The position numbers and the translations under genes are program-made. The notes under the pieces were generated by a model, which did not search any database, was not told the origin of the DNA, and worked only from the letters and a program-made list of their open reading frames with translations. From Caldicellulosiruptor morganii (lineage in GTDB: Bacteria; Bacillota; Thermoanaerobacteria; Caldicellulosiruptorales; Caldicellulosiruptoraceae): a stretch of 64,000 nucleotides of DNA. The stretch lies in contig NZ_CP113865.1 in assembly GCF_026810225.1 (NCBI RefSeq), positions 2,411,468-2,475,467 of the forward strand, given 5' to 3'. Below, one piece after another: positions 28,003 through 36,857 of this stretch (position 1 is the stretch's first letter; the number at the start of each line of letters is the position of its first letter).

Positions 28003-29120
28003 AGCTTTGCACCATCCCCCAAACTATAAAATAATTCAATATATTTTTCTATTACTTGCTCATTGTCAAATTTTGAAGCTAACTCATTGCAACTTTTTTT
28101 TAATTCAGCATATTCCTTGCTATTGGTATACAAATTCATTATCTTTTTCTTAAGCTGTGTGCAATCCAAAGGATTAAACTTAAGTTCATCTACGTTTATC
28201 AGCTCTTTCAAAGATGATGTATCTGACACAAGTACCAGCGCCCCGTTTTTGAGTGCTTCAACAACAGGCAACCCAAAGCCTTCATAAAAAGAAGGGAACA
28301 CAAAGACAAAACAGTTTTTCATCAGTAAGTTTTTTTCCACATCATTTATATAATCTAAATATTTTAGACAGCCTTTTTTAGAAAGCTCTTTTATGCTTTG
28401 AATAACCTTACCACTTTTCCAGCCCATTTTGCCTGCCAGGACAGTTTTCATGCCTGTTTTAGCATAAATCTCTTCACATATTTTAAGCAAAATCTCTACA
28501 TTTTTTCGCGGCTCAATAGTACCCACGTATAAAATGTATTTATTTTTCTCAAGATCATATTTTGATAAGTATTCAATCTCATCAATATCATCAACATCAC
28601 AAACAATCACAGGATTATAAATAACACATATCTTTTCGGGTTCAATATTAAAATATCTTAGTATATCCTCTTTTGTCGAATTAGAAACAGCAACAATACT
28701 ATCAGCACTTTTAATTGAATAAGGTATGAATATCCTGTTAATAAAATAGTTCAATTTTTCCATAGTCTGTGGGTATTTATAACATACCAAATCATGAACT
28801 GTTAAAACCTTTTTTACACTTTTGCTCCTTATAATCGGCAAAACATTCTGGGTACCCCAGAACATATCAATTTTATATTTCTTTATTAAATAATATACTC
28901 TCCACATATACCATAAAGTGCCTTTGAGAGTTTTATAATTATTATCAATAATGGTTATTACATTTGGATAATCAAAATCCAAGTATACTTCTCTGTCAGA
29001 GAAAAGGAAAAAGTTTATGTTGCTGCATTTTGCAGGCAATTCTTTCAGTAAGTTGTAAAGATAAAAACCTATTCCTGTTTTAATTTTATTTAAGGGTCTT
29101 GCATCTATACCAATATTCAT
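27999..29120 (-). CDS. GT4-family glycosyltransferase
   Basis: 373 aa from the ATG at 29120, right after the stop of the polymerase-like gene and preceded by GAAAGGG within it; an upstream in-frame start would run far into that gene. N-terminus MNIGIDARPLNKIKTGIGFY is typical of the family that includes WbdA/mannosyltransferase-type enzymes; the C-terminal domain has YVGTIEPRKNVEILL and the EX7E motif EGFGLPVVE. Part of the same tightly packed exopolysaccharide operon. Confidence 0.92.
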   Translation of the reverse strand: MNIGIDARPLNKIKTGIGFYLYNLLKELPAKCSNINFFLFSDREVYLDFDYPNVITIIDNNYKTLKGTLWYMWRVYYLIKKYKIDMFWGTQNVLPIIRSKSVKKVLTVHDLVCYKYPQTMEKLNYFINRIFIPYSIKSADSIVAVSNSTKEDILRYFNIEPEKICVIYNPVIVCDVDDIDEIEYLSKYDLEKNKYILYVGTIEPRKNVEILLKICEEIYAKTGMKTVLAGKMGWKSGKVIQSIKELSKKGCLKYLDYINDVEKNLLMKNCFVFVFPSFYEGFGLPVVEALKNGALVLVSDTSSLKELINVDELKFNPLDCTQLKKKIMNLYTNSKEYAELKKSCNELASKFDNEQVIEKYIELFYSLGDGAKL

Positions 29121-29122
29121 AT

Positions 29123-30448
29123 CTATCCCTTTCTTCCGTAATCTATTACAAAATAATAATACGGCAAAAACAATACCAGCCAAAACTGGTAAAACAGAAG
29201 ATTATTAAACCAGCTTATTACAAAGTATGTAACAAGTAAAGAGCAAAAATTTATAAAATGCAGTCTAATATCTGACTCATCATATCTTACATTTTTGTAT
29301 ACACTGTATATCTTTTTAAACAGCCATATCAAGAAAAAAGCGGTCCCTGCTAAGCCACAGTACAAAATTAAATTCAAAAAAGAAGAATCAAAGCCAATAA
29401 ACGGCAAACCATATTTTACATTCAAAAAGCCAAAGCCGTCTCCTATCAATAACTTAATCGGATTGCTGCAAATAAAATTTTTTGCATTACTCCAGCTTTG
29501 CATTCGTGCTTGAGCAGAATTATCTACCGGAATACTTTTTATTCGTTCAAAGATTTTGTAAAAATCTTTATCCAATAGCGTTGTAAATAGCAAAACGCTA
29601 TCTACCAATATAAGCTTTTTAAAAAGCACAATCTTTTTCTTAATAAAACTCCAGCTCCCAACCAGAAGAGTATTGATAAGTACCACCAGAAATAAACCCA
29701 AAATTGAACTTCGAGATATAGTCTTTAACAATGTAATATTGAAAAAAATTAATAAAATGATTTTCTGTATAAATCTTTTTCTGTCCTGCAAACTCTGTCT
29801 GAGAAAACTTATCATTGCAATGCCAATAAACATAACCAGTATATTGCCAAAAAAATTTGGATCAAAAATATTGCCAATTAACCTAAACTTATGAGGATCA
29901 AGGTTAAGATAAATTCCCTTTTTTTCAAAGAATTTATTTAATCTTTCTGTGTCCGGCTCAATAAAGTAGATAATCCATCCAATTATACAGAGTAAAAACC
30001 CAATCTTAACATAGAACCCTTCTATTCTATTAATATTTCTCTGGAAATTTAAAAACAAATAAATCATGAATGCAAAATAAACCAGAGAAAAAAATCTCAG
30101 ATAATAAAGCACCGGTAATATGTTGAACCCGTAAATTATGTAATTGACCAGAATAGAAAGTAACATTAAACTTAGCAGTACTTCAATTGAGTCCAAATGG
30201 TTCAAGTTCATTTTTTTGAACAAATATATGTTTTTTTTGAGAAGAATCAATTCATAAAAGCAAAATATTGCAATAAAAACCAATATACCAACTTCTATCA
30301 AAGATATTGTACGAGGGAAAAAGGGTAACTTTATTATTCTTGAAAAATTGCCTGTTAATATATAGAATAAATATAATATAACACCTGCCGAGCTAAATAT
30401 GATTTTTATTTTACCTTCGTACCACAATTCTTCTGTTAATTGTTGCAA
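29123..30448 (-). CDS. O-antigen polymerase/ligase-like membrane protein
   Basis: About 441 aa. The likely start is a TTG at 30448, about 9 nt after a GGGGG stretch; a TTG at 30466 is an alternative. Eleven or so hydrophobic segments and a large loop near residues 295-350 (IFERIKSIPVDNSAQARMQSWSNA then LLIGDGFGF) fit the Wzy/WaaL superfamily, where this loop carries Arg residues that bind lipid-linked glycan. It precedes a glycosyltransferase with a few nt between stop and start. Probably polymerises or transfers the repeat unit; sequence similarity in this family is low, so the exact role is uncertain. Confidence 0.82.
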   Translation of the reverse strand: MQQLTEELWYEGKIKIIFSSAGVILYLFYILTGNFSRIIKLPFFPRTISLIEVGILVFIAIFCFYELILLKKNIYLFKKMNLNHLDSIEVLLSLMLLSILVNYIIYGFNILPVLYYLRFFSLVYFAFMIYLFLNFQRNINRIEGFYVKIGFLLCIIGWIIYFIEPDTERLNKFFEKKGIYLNLDPHKFRLIGNIFDPNFFGNILVMFIGIAMISFLRQSLQDRKRFIQKIILLIFFNITLLKTISRSSILGLFLVVLINTLLVGSWSFIKKKIVLFKKLILVDSVLLFTTLLDKDFYKIFERIKSIPVDNSAQARMQSWSNAKNFICSNPIKLLIGDGFGFLNVKYGLPFIGFDSSFLNLILYCGLAGTAFFLIWLFKKIYSVYKNVRYDESDIRLHFINFCSLLVTYFVISWFNNLLFYQFWLVLFLPYYYFVIDYGRKG

Positions 30449-30492
30449 TATTATCAACCCCCACAATTGCTAAAAATATAACATCAAATAGC

Positions 30493-31569
30493 TTATGAAA
30501 ATATAAAGTCAAATATTTTTCTGCTCAATACCTGCCAGCTAAATCTGGAAACATATTGCTTAACAACTTCAAACTCATGATTTTGCCCATTGAGCTTTTT
30601 AACCACCTCAAAGACATTCTCTTCAGGAGATTTATATACATCTATATAAATCGCATATTCACCTAAAACCTCCGGTAAAGACGCACATTTCGAAGCTATA
30701 ACCTTTGCACCGCATGCTAATGCCTCCAAAGGTGGCAATCCAAAGCCCTCATACAAGGACGGATATAAAAATGCTTCGCATCTGTTATATAAAAAACAGA
30801 GTAAACTGTCATCAAGCTTTTCCAATCTAACAATCTCTTTGTCACTTTCATTATCCCACACATTCGACACAAATTTATGTGCTGGATAAAACCTTTTCAA
30901 ACTCCTGTAAAGCTCATAAGCATACGAAAAATTCTTGTGCCTCTTGTTATTTCCTATAAATAAGAAAAATTTCTCAGGCAGATAAGAGTACATACTTTTA
31001 AAGTGTTCAATTTCTTCACTTCCCAGCTTTCTAAAAGTGTTCATATCAATTCCGGGATATATTACCTTTATTTTATTTGAATTGCCATAGTATTTAATTA
31101 TCTTTTCTTTTGAATAGTTCGAAACAGTAAATACAAAAACAGCTGTGTTAATATAGTGCTTTACTAACGTTGAATAATATATCCTGTTTTTTAAACTTGA
31201 GTAAAAGTCAAGGTGCATCAGGTCATGAATAGTTATAAACTTTTTAATTCTTTTATCCTCTATTGGCGGCGAAGAAAATGAAGGTGAAAAATAAGCCATC
31301 TGTTCTTTTGTCTCTTTTTGAATCTTCCTCAAAACATTTGGAATTTCTATATTCTCCAATGGATGCAAAAAAGGCGATCTAATTTTCACAATTTCCCTTA
31401 CTTCTTGATTGAATGCCCTGTGCAATACATTGAAGTTTCTGGTATCAGAGAGAAGTATCAGATGCTGCTTGATGTTTCCGGGTGCATTTCTAATAATCTC
31501 ATATGTATACCTGCTTATACCATGATTTTTTTCCAAATTAATACTCCGGCAGTCAACAACACATAGCAT
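30493..31569 (-). CDS. GT4-family glycosyltransferase
   Basis: 358 aa from the ATG at 31569, with GGGGGG 7 nt upstream; an ATG five codons earlier overlaps that site. Contains [18 protein letters not shown] in the acceptor domain, [19 protein letters not shown] in the donor domain, and the EX7E motif EGFGLPPLE followed by [19 protein letters not shown]. Same operon as the other exopolysaccharide genes. Confidence 0.92.
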   Translation of the reverse strand: MLCVVDCRSINLEKNHGISRYTYEIIRNAPGNIKQHLILLSDTRNFNVLHRAFNQEVREIVKIRSPFLHPLENIEIPNVLRKIQKETKEQMAYFSPSFSSPPIEDKRIKKFITIHDLMHLDFYSSLKNRIYYSTLVKHYINTAVFVFTVSNYSKEKIIKYYGNSNKIKVIYPGIDMNTFRKLGSEEIEHFKSMYSYLPEKFFLFIGNNKRHKNFSYAYELYRSLKRFYPAHKFVSNVWDNESDKEIVRLEKLDDSLLCFLYNRCEAFLYPSLYEGFGLPPLEALACGAKVIASKCASLPEVLGEYAIYIDVYKSPEENVFEVVKKLNGQNHEFEVVKQYVSRFSWQVLSRKIFDFIFS

Positions 31570-31627
31570 TAAGTTTCCCCCCATATCATAAATTTACTTT
31601 TTTGTTGCATTATATAAGTTTTTTAAA

Positions 31628-33799
31628 TCACATTTTCTTTTTGACTTCATTTACTATTTGCAAAGTTCTATCTGTGATCGAAAATTTACGAGAATTAGGA
31701 TCTTCCCTGATAATATCAGGCATTCTTTCCCTCTCCCTTTTCACTCTCTCAACCTCCTGGGGAATCCTCAGCACAACTTCATAGTATTTTTTCGCCTTTT
31801 CCTTATCACCTTTTCCCAGGTAATAATCTCCAACCTTTGCATATGCATCTGCTTTTACTTCATAGTTTGCTGGCAAAAGTGGCTGAAGCTTTATGCCCTC
31901 TTCTATTTGCTTCAAGCCCTCGTCTATCGCACCGTGAGCGAGCAGATATACAGCGTACCTGAACCTTATCTTTGCACTGAACCTGTCATTTTCTATTGCC
32001 TGCTTGAAGTAGTCATTTGCCTTTGCAATCAAATTTGCATCTCTGTTCTGATCACCAATCTTGTAAAGCACCGTCGCATAGTCGCTCAGAGCAGAAGAAG
32101 AAAGTGAGTCATACTCCACTGCCTTTGATAAAAATGAATATGCAGCACTCAGGTTATTCATCTGCAGCGCCTGCTGACCGAGGTTTGCATTGTAGTTTCC
32201 TATTCTGAAGTTTATTGAAATAATCATCACAAAAAGATAGAACGCCAAAAGCGCTGGTGCCAGCAACTTTGTTCTTCTCTGGACAATTAACTTCTCATCC
32301 TCTTTGGTTTTTTGAAGCACCTCAGAGACAATTGCAAACAAAACACCCAGACTTGCAAAAAGCAGAACCTGAACAGATGCAAGTGAAAAGTCAAAGTCCA
32401 GGATTGAATGAAGATAAAGCTGCAAAGCCCCTGCAAATATGCCCGCAATTAATATATTCTTCTCCCTATCCTTTTTACTCCATGCTTTCAGAGCGGTTGA
32501 AAAGATCATGTACAAAAACACCATTAAAATTGCAAAGCCAAAAAGCCCTGTGTCAAGCAGCACCTGCAAAAAGTAGTTATGTGACTGTGTTGTGAAATAA
32601 AGGTAAGACTGATACATAAAGTAAAGCGATACCCACGTGCCGCCACCATAGCCAAAGATAGGGCTTCTTAAGAAAATTTTTAGCCCGTCTTTGTAAAATA
32701 CAAGCCTTTCCACAAAATTTCTATCTCTAAAGTTAATAGACATCACCCTATCAACAATTGACGAAGGAAGAAGATGCATATTTATAGCAATTACAAATCC
32801 TATTACACCAAGTGCAGCAACCGTAAGTGCCGAAATTATGTAAACCTCATCTTTGAGCGCATAAAGTCTATTTTCAACAAAGCCAAATGCATACACAGCT
32901 GCCCACACAATGGCAAACTGGAAAAGCAAAATCACCCACAGTTTCTCTTTTCCATTTGGATTTAGCTGAGCCCCCACCCTGTTTAAAAATGCCAAAACAA
33001 CTGCAGCCACTATTGCAAGGTTGAAAACAATAGATATTCTCTTTTCTCTTGGCAAAAGTAAAAAGAATGCTAAGAGTGCAAGCAGTAATGTCACATAGCA
33101 GCCTCTTGAGTATGTAAAGAAAAAGGCTGTCAGAATAAACGAAGACGCAGCAAAATAAAACGCTTTTAGAAATCTATTTTCAGTGTACAGCCCGAGCATA
33201 AGCGAAATTATAAACCCAAAGGCAAGCACAGTGCCCGCTGTGTTGTGGTACTGCAAGGTTGAGTTTATCATGTTCCCTGCCCACAGCCCATTCATTGGCA
33301 TACCCAGAGGTCGGGCAGTCTCAGGTATCAATCCCACCGCCGCCTGATACCCGAAAAATGCAACACCCACTGTTGAGATAAAAAGAGCATTCAGGATGGT
33401 TAGCCTTTCAAATTTGTCTGTTGCAAGCCTTATCGCCATTGCAAAGATTGCAAAGTAGAACGCATATTTTAAAAACTCACCTATCGCAAGCCTTCTGTTT
33501 GCTGCAAAGAAAAACGGCACAATATATGCCACCATAAAAAGCAAAAGGATATATTCAAGCTTGTATTTGATTTCAAACCCATTTTTTGTTGCATAAAGGT
33601 AGATTGCAAACAGGATGAAGATTGCAGAGGCTACTGCCTGAAAGACCGTCAGCTCATAGTCAAAGTAAAGCCCTCTGTAGTAAGGTGTCATTAGCACAAG
33701 GAGTGAAAAGGCAAAGAGAAAAACATACTTTATGGGATAAAGATTTAAAACTTCCTGCCTATCTGTAAAAGAAGAAGTTTGCTTTTTATTTTTTGCCAT
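31628..33799 (-). CDS. O-antigen polymerase/ligase domain fused to TPR repeats
   Basis: 723 aa. About twelve membrane helices (to about residue 510) with a conserved Wzy_C/O-antigen ligase segment: ERLVFYKDGLKIFLRSPIFGYGGGTW and SHNYFLQVLLDTGLFGFAI. The C-terminal 190 residues are helical pairs of the TPR type (ALQMNNLSAAYSFLSKAVEY, DANLIAKANDYFKQAIENDR, YYLGKGDKEKAKKYYEVVLR). This architecture is common in Firmicutes exopolysaccharide or glycoprotein-ligase proteins. It is the first gene of the cluster in transcription order, with GGAGAAAACGCA before the ATG. Acts in the membrane on lipid-linked glycan. Confidence 0.9.
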   Translation of the reverse strand: MAKNKKQTSSFTDRQEVLNLYPIKYVFLFAFSLLVLMTPYYRGLYFDYELTVFQAVASAIFILFAIYLYATKNGFEIKYKLEYILLLFMVAYIVPFFFAANRRLAIGEFLKYAFYFAIFAMAIRLATDKFERLTILNALFISTVGVAFFGYQAAVGLIPETARPLGMPMNGLWAGNMINSTLQYHNTAGTVLAFGFIISLMLGLYTENRFLKAFYFAASSFILTAFFFTYSRGCYVTLLLALLAFFLLLPREKRISIVFNLAIVAAVVLAFLNRVGAQLNPNGKEKLWVILLFQFAIVWAAVYAFGFVENRLYALKDEVYIISALTVAALGVIGFVIAINMHLLPSSIVDRVMSINFRDRNFVERLVFYKDGLKIFLRSPIFGYGGGTWVSLYFMYQSYLYFTTQSHNYFLQVLLDTGLFGFAILMVFLYMIFSTALKAWSKKDREKNILIAGIFAGALQLYLHSILDFDFSLASVQVLLFASLGVLFAIVSEVLQKTKEDEKLIVQRRTKLLAPALLAFYLFVMIISINFRIGNYNANLGQQALQMNNLSAAYSFLSKAVEYDSLSSSALSDYATVLYKIGDQNRDANLIAKANDYFKQAIENDRFSAKIRFRYAVYLLAHGAIDEGLKQIEEGIKLQPLLPANYEVKADAYAKVGDYYLGKGDKEKAKKYYEVVLRIPQEVERVKRERERMPDIIREDPNSRKFSITDRTLQIVNEVKKKM

Positions 33800-33858
33800 T
33801 GCGTTTTCTCCTTTTTTGCAAGTTTAGTTTTTATAAGCTCTATATTTTTAAAATAATT

Positions 33859-34491
33859 TTAACCCCTATGTGAAAGTACAATTACTTTTTGAGCCTCAGG
33901 AAGCTTATTTATCTCAAGCTCAAAAGAGTTTGCATACTCTACATTTTCAAAAAGTTTTGTAAATTCTTCAAGTCTGCCCAAATCAAATTTAAGCTTTTCT
34001 GTTTTATAGTGCATAGGGATTATAATCTTTGGATTTATAGCCTTTGCAACGTTGTAAGCTGCTTTTGCGTCAATTGTATAAACTCCACCAACAGGGATAA
34101 GCAGAATATCCACCCTGCCAATTCTGTCAAGATGATCTTTTTCAAGCTCATGCCCCAAATCGCCAAGGTGTGCAACCGAAAACTCATCTTCTATCACAAA
34201 CACAATGTTTTCTCCTCTTTTTTGCCCACCTTCACTGTCATGAAATGTCTTTATGCCTTTTATCTTTACACCTTTTAAATTGTATTCCTGAGGCTTGTCC
34301 AAGACAGTAAAATCTCCTTTTAAAGCCCCAGTATAGCCGTGGTCAAAGTGTTTATGAGATGTCAAAACAATATCAGGTGAAAGTTCAAACACTTCATATC
34401 CCACAGAAGAATCGTACGGGTCTGTTAAAATCATGACTTTATTTTTTGTCTCTATCAAAAAGCTTGCATGCGCAAGATAGGTTATTTTCAT
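33859..34491 (-). CDS. Metal-dependent hydrolase, MBL fold (UPF0173/YtkL-like)
   Basis: About 210 aa from the ATG at 34491 (MKITYLAHASFLIE), with AAGGGGG about 12 nt upstream; an ATG 12 codons earlier would add an unusual tail. Metal ligands of the metallo-beta-lactamase fold are visible: TSHKHFDHGYTG (HxxDH-type), HLGDLGH, and MHYKTEK. The family (UPF0173) is widespread; the substrate is not known. Lies 60 bp upstream of the exopolysaccharide cluster's first gene on the same strand, but is probably unrelated in function. Confidence 0.9.
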   Translation of the reverse strand: MKITYLAHASFLIETKNKVMILTDPYDSSVGYEVFELSPDIVLTSHKHFDHGYTGALKGDFTVLDKPQEYNLKGVKIKGIKTFHDSEGGQKRGENIVFVIEDEFSVAHLGDLGHELEKDHLDRIGRVDILLIPVGGVYTIDAKAAYNVAKAINPKIIIPMHYKTEKLKFDLGRLEEFTKLFENVEYANSFELEINKLPEAQKVIVLSHRG

Positions 34492-34590
34492 TATCCAGTT
34501 TTCCCCCTTTTCTTTTACTATCAACATTATTATATACCAATTTAAAGAAATGTTAATTAAAAATTTGTGAAAATCTTTTGCTTACACCTG

Positions 34591-34619
34591 TTTACAAAAA
34601 AGAGGTTATCTGTTATGAT
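34591..34619 (+). promoter_or_regulatory. Promoter of the SpoIIM-family gene
   Basis: TTTACA (34591-34596), 17-bp spacer, TATGAT (34614-34619), about 45 bp before the start codon. Confidence 0.65.
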
Positions 34620-34663
34620 TTAAATTAGCTCTTTTTGATACAAAGCAAAAGGGGAGTTGTAAG

Positions 34664-35245
34664 ATGGGGCTTGGTTTTCTGGTTGATACACTTAAAAAAG
34701 AAAAAAGACTCATTTTGATTTGTCTTTTAATATTTCTTCTTTTTTTGACTCTGGGAATTGTTACAGGTGCATACTTTTCTGATTTGCTTGAAAAGCTCAC
34801 AGATACCTATCTCAAAAAGATGTTTGGCGAAATTTTAAAAAACGCCAATAGCAAATTTGACCTTTTTCTTGCCATTCTTAAAAACAATATGAAAGTATAT
34901 ATAATAGTGCTTGTGGCAGGGACTCTCACATTCGGTCTTGTTTCTCTTTTTGTGTTGATGACAAACGGAGCAGTTGTTGGAGCTGTGGCAGCACTTTCTG
35001 CCAAGAAGACTTCAATCGCCAAGACACTGCTTTTGCTTTTGCCACACGGTGTGATTGAAATCTTTGCGTTTTTGATTGGCACAGCAGCTTCTGCAATCTT
35101 TCTTGAAAATCTTATTAACGAAAAGCAAAGAGAAAACACAAAGGTTTTGCTGAAAAGATTTCTGGCTTTGAGCTTACTTGGTGCAATTTTGATTGTAATA
35201 GCTGCGTTCATTGAAGCTTATGTCACATTAAGCTTTGCTGCTTAA
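34664..35245 (+). CDS. spoIIM: Stage II sporulation protein M family membrane protein
   Basis: 193 aa with five membrane helices. Typical SpoIIM/DUF95 features: KKEKRLILICLLIFLLFLTLGIVTGAYF at the N-terminus, the central FDLFLAILKNNMKVYIIVLVAGTLTFG, the glycine/alanine-rich TNGAVVGAVAA, and the helix LLLLLPHGVIEIFAFLIGTAASA. In spore formers SpoIIM takes part in engulfment with SpoIID and SpoIIP; related proteins also occur in non-sporulating bacteria. GGGGAG is 7 nt upstream of the ATG. Stand-alone gene with its own promoter and terminator. Confidence 0.9.
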   Translation: MGLGFLVDTLKKEKRLILICLLIFLLFLTLGIVTGAYFSDLLEKLTDTYLKKMFGEILKNANSKFDLFLAILKNNMKVYIIVLVAGTLTFGLVSLFVLMTNGAVVGAVAALSAKKTSIAKTLLLLLPHGVIEIFAFLIGTAASAIFLENLINEKQRENTKVLLKRFLALSLLGAILIVIAAFIEAYVTLSFAA

Positions 35246-35265
35246 AAGCTCCATCAATTCCAAAA

Positions 35266-35305
35266 ACAAAAAGGGACTGATAAATAAACTTTTCAGTCCC
35301 TTTTT
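35266..35305. terminator. Bidirectional terminator
   Basis: AAAAAGGGACTGA (35268-35280) pairs with TCAGTCCCTTTTT (35293-35305); T runs on both strands serve the converging SpoIIM and aldo/keto reductase genes. Confidence 0.9.
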
Positions 35306-35329
35306 AGCTGGTATCTTGCAGTTTTTTCG

Positions 35330-36463
35330 CTACTTTCCACCAAGTGTTGCTGCTGTTTCCTTTAACTGCTTGCGAATCTGAATCTTTTGCGGGCACTTTT
35401 CTTCGCAAATCCCACATTCAATACACTCTTCTGCTTTCTTGCCTGAAAGCCACTGCACAGTGCCAATTCTCTGATATTCACTCTTGGCAAACTCAACAAG
35501 CCCATAAACTCTGTAATAGTTCATTATCTGGAAGTTAAGAGGAATATTTACCCCCTGCGGACATGGCATACAGTAATTACAGCCTGTGCAGTAAAGGTCT
35601 GCAAGCTTTTTATTCTCCTCCATGGCTTTTTTAATTCTTTCTATCTCCTCAGGACTCAGCGGATCTGGATTTGAAGCAACTTTGCAGTTTTCCTCAACCA
35701 TTTCAATTGTGCTCATGCCAGAAAGCGCACAGGATACATTTGGATTTGCCAGAACAAACCTCAATGCTATCTCTGCAGAAGAACTTACTTTACCTGGAAG
35801 CAGGCTCTGAATAACCGGTGATGGACTGCCAAGCCTGCCACCACCCACAGGTCCCATCACAACAACGCCAAGCCCTTTCCCTGCCGCATAAGCCATCGCC
35901 TCTTCATTGCTCCTGTCAAGAAGGTTGTACTGGCACAGCACACTCTCAAATACCTCTCCCCGGTCAATTATTTTTATCATATTCTCCGGCCTGTCATGAA
36001 AAGAAAAAGAAATATGTCCAATCATTCCCTCTTCCTTTGCCCTTTTTGCAGCATCCAAAGGTCCACCCTTTTTGATTATCCTTTCTTTAAATGTTTCATA
36101 GTTTATTCCCCACATATGATAAAAGTCTATCCTGTCAATATCAAGCTTTTTTAACGAATTTTCAAGCCTCTTTAAGAAATTATCCCCCGAGTCATCCTCA
36201 ATAGGATTTTTTGTAGAAACGTAAACCCTATCTCTAAAACCCTTCAATGCCTTGCCAACTATAACCTCGCTCTGAGAGTCACAGTAATATGGTGCTGTGT
36301 CTATGTAGTTAACTCCAAGCTCAAAAGCCCTGTGAATAATCCTTATACTTTCATCTTCGTCATATACCAGTTTGCCGTTTATCTCTTTTTGAGGAAGCCT
36401 CATGGCTCCAAATCCAAGCGCTGAAATCAAAACCCCTGTGTTCCCAAACTTTCGATAAAGCAT
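35330..36463 (-). CDS. Aldo/keto reductase fused to a 2[4Fe-4S] ferredoxin domain
   Basis: About 377 aa from the ATG at 36463 (MLYRKFGNTGVLISALGFG). The TIM-barrel reductase has GVNYIDTAPYYCDSQSEVIVGKAL with the catalytic Asp and Tyr, the Lys region in VSTKNPIEDD, and FYHMWG. The C-terminal 90 residues carry two cysteine clusters: CTGCNYCMPCP and CIECGICEEKCP. This is the ferredoxin-containing AKR family common in anaerobes. It reduces carbonyl compounds using NAD(P)H; the iron-sulfur domain role is unclear. A LacI-type operator lies about 26 bp upstream of the start (36493-36504), suggesting sugar-dependent regulation. Confidence 0.93.
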   Translation of the reverse strand: MLYRKFGNTGVLISALGFGAMRLPQKEINGKLVYDEDESIRIIHRAFELGVNYIDTAPYYCDSQSEVIVGKALKGFRDRVYVSTKNPIEDDSGDNFLKRLENSLKKLDIDRIDFYHMWGINYETFKERIIKKGGPLDAAKRAKEEGMIGHISFSFHDRPENMIKIIDRGEVFESVLCQYNLLDRSNEEAMAYAAGKGLGVVVMGPVGGGRLGSPSPVIQSLLPGKVSSSAEIALRFVLANPNVSCALSGMSTIEMVEENCKVASNPDPLSPEEIERIKKAMEENKKLADLYCTGCNYCMPCPQGVNIPLNFQIMNYYRVYGLVEFAKSEYQRIGTVQWLSGKKAEECIECGICEEKCPQKIQIRKQLKETAATLGGK

Positions 36464-36488
36464 GCCTTTAAAGTCCCCTTTCATTTTT

Positions 36489-36505
36489 TTGTGTAATCGT
36501 TTACT
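36489..36505. promoter_or_regulatory. LacI-family-type operator upstream of the aldo/keto reductase
   Basis: GTAATCGTTTAC (36493-36504) is a near-perfect inverted repeat with central CG, the style of LacI/CcpA-family operators. The 17-bp string TTGTGTAATCGTTTACT recurs exactly at 40205-40221. A regulator gene is not in the window. Confidence 0.6.
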
Positions 36506-36726
36506 TTTTTAATTTTATAATTTTTCAAAGTATTTTGCAAGACATTAGTATTGATAGGGTGGTTTCAAGAGTTTGTAGAAAAAATCTTTATTAATATCCC
36601 TGAGTTATAGAAATCACAAAAACTCAAATGCTTTTAGAGTTCTTTTTTTATCTGGTTTGTTTTACCAATATGAGGGATCTTTTTGCCATCCAAAGTCCTA
36701 TAAATATTTTACACCAACCTTTCTGA

Positions 36727-36755
36727 TTGAATGTATTTGAAAAATTGCTTATAAT
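36727..36755 (+). promoter_or_regulatory. Promoter of the first WG-repeat gene
   Basis: TTGAAT (36727-36732), 17-bp spacer, perfect TATAAT (36750-36755), about 100 bp before the GTG start. The rest of the 36.5-36.86 kb gap is AT-rich with only a weak GAGTT/AACTC hairpin. Confidence 0.7.
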
Positions 36756-36857
36756 GTTTTAAGAGTAATTTTTTGCTTTTATAGTTTAATTTAATTAGAT
36801 TAAATTGTTATGGAAAAATGTTTATTCAAGAAAATTTACAATAAGGAGGAATTTTTG

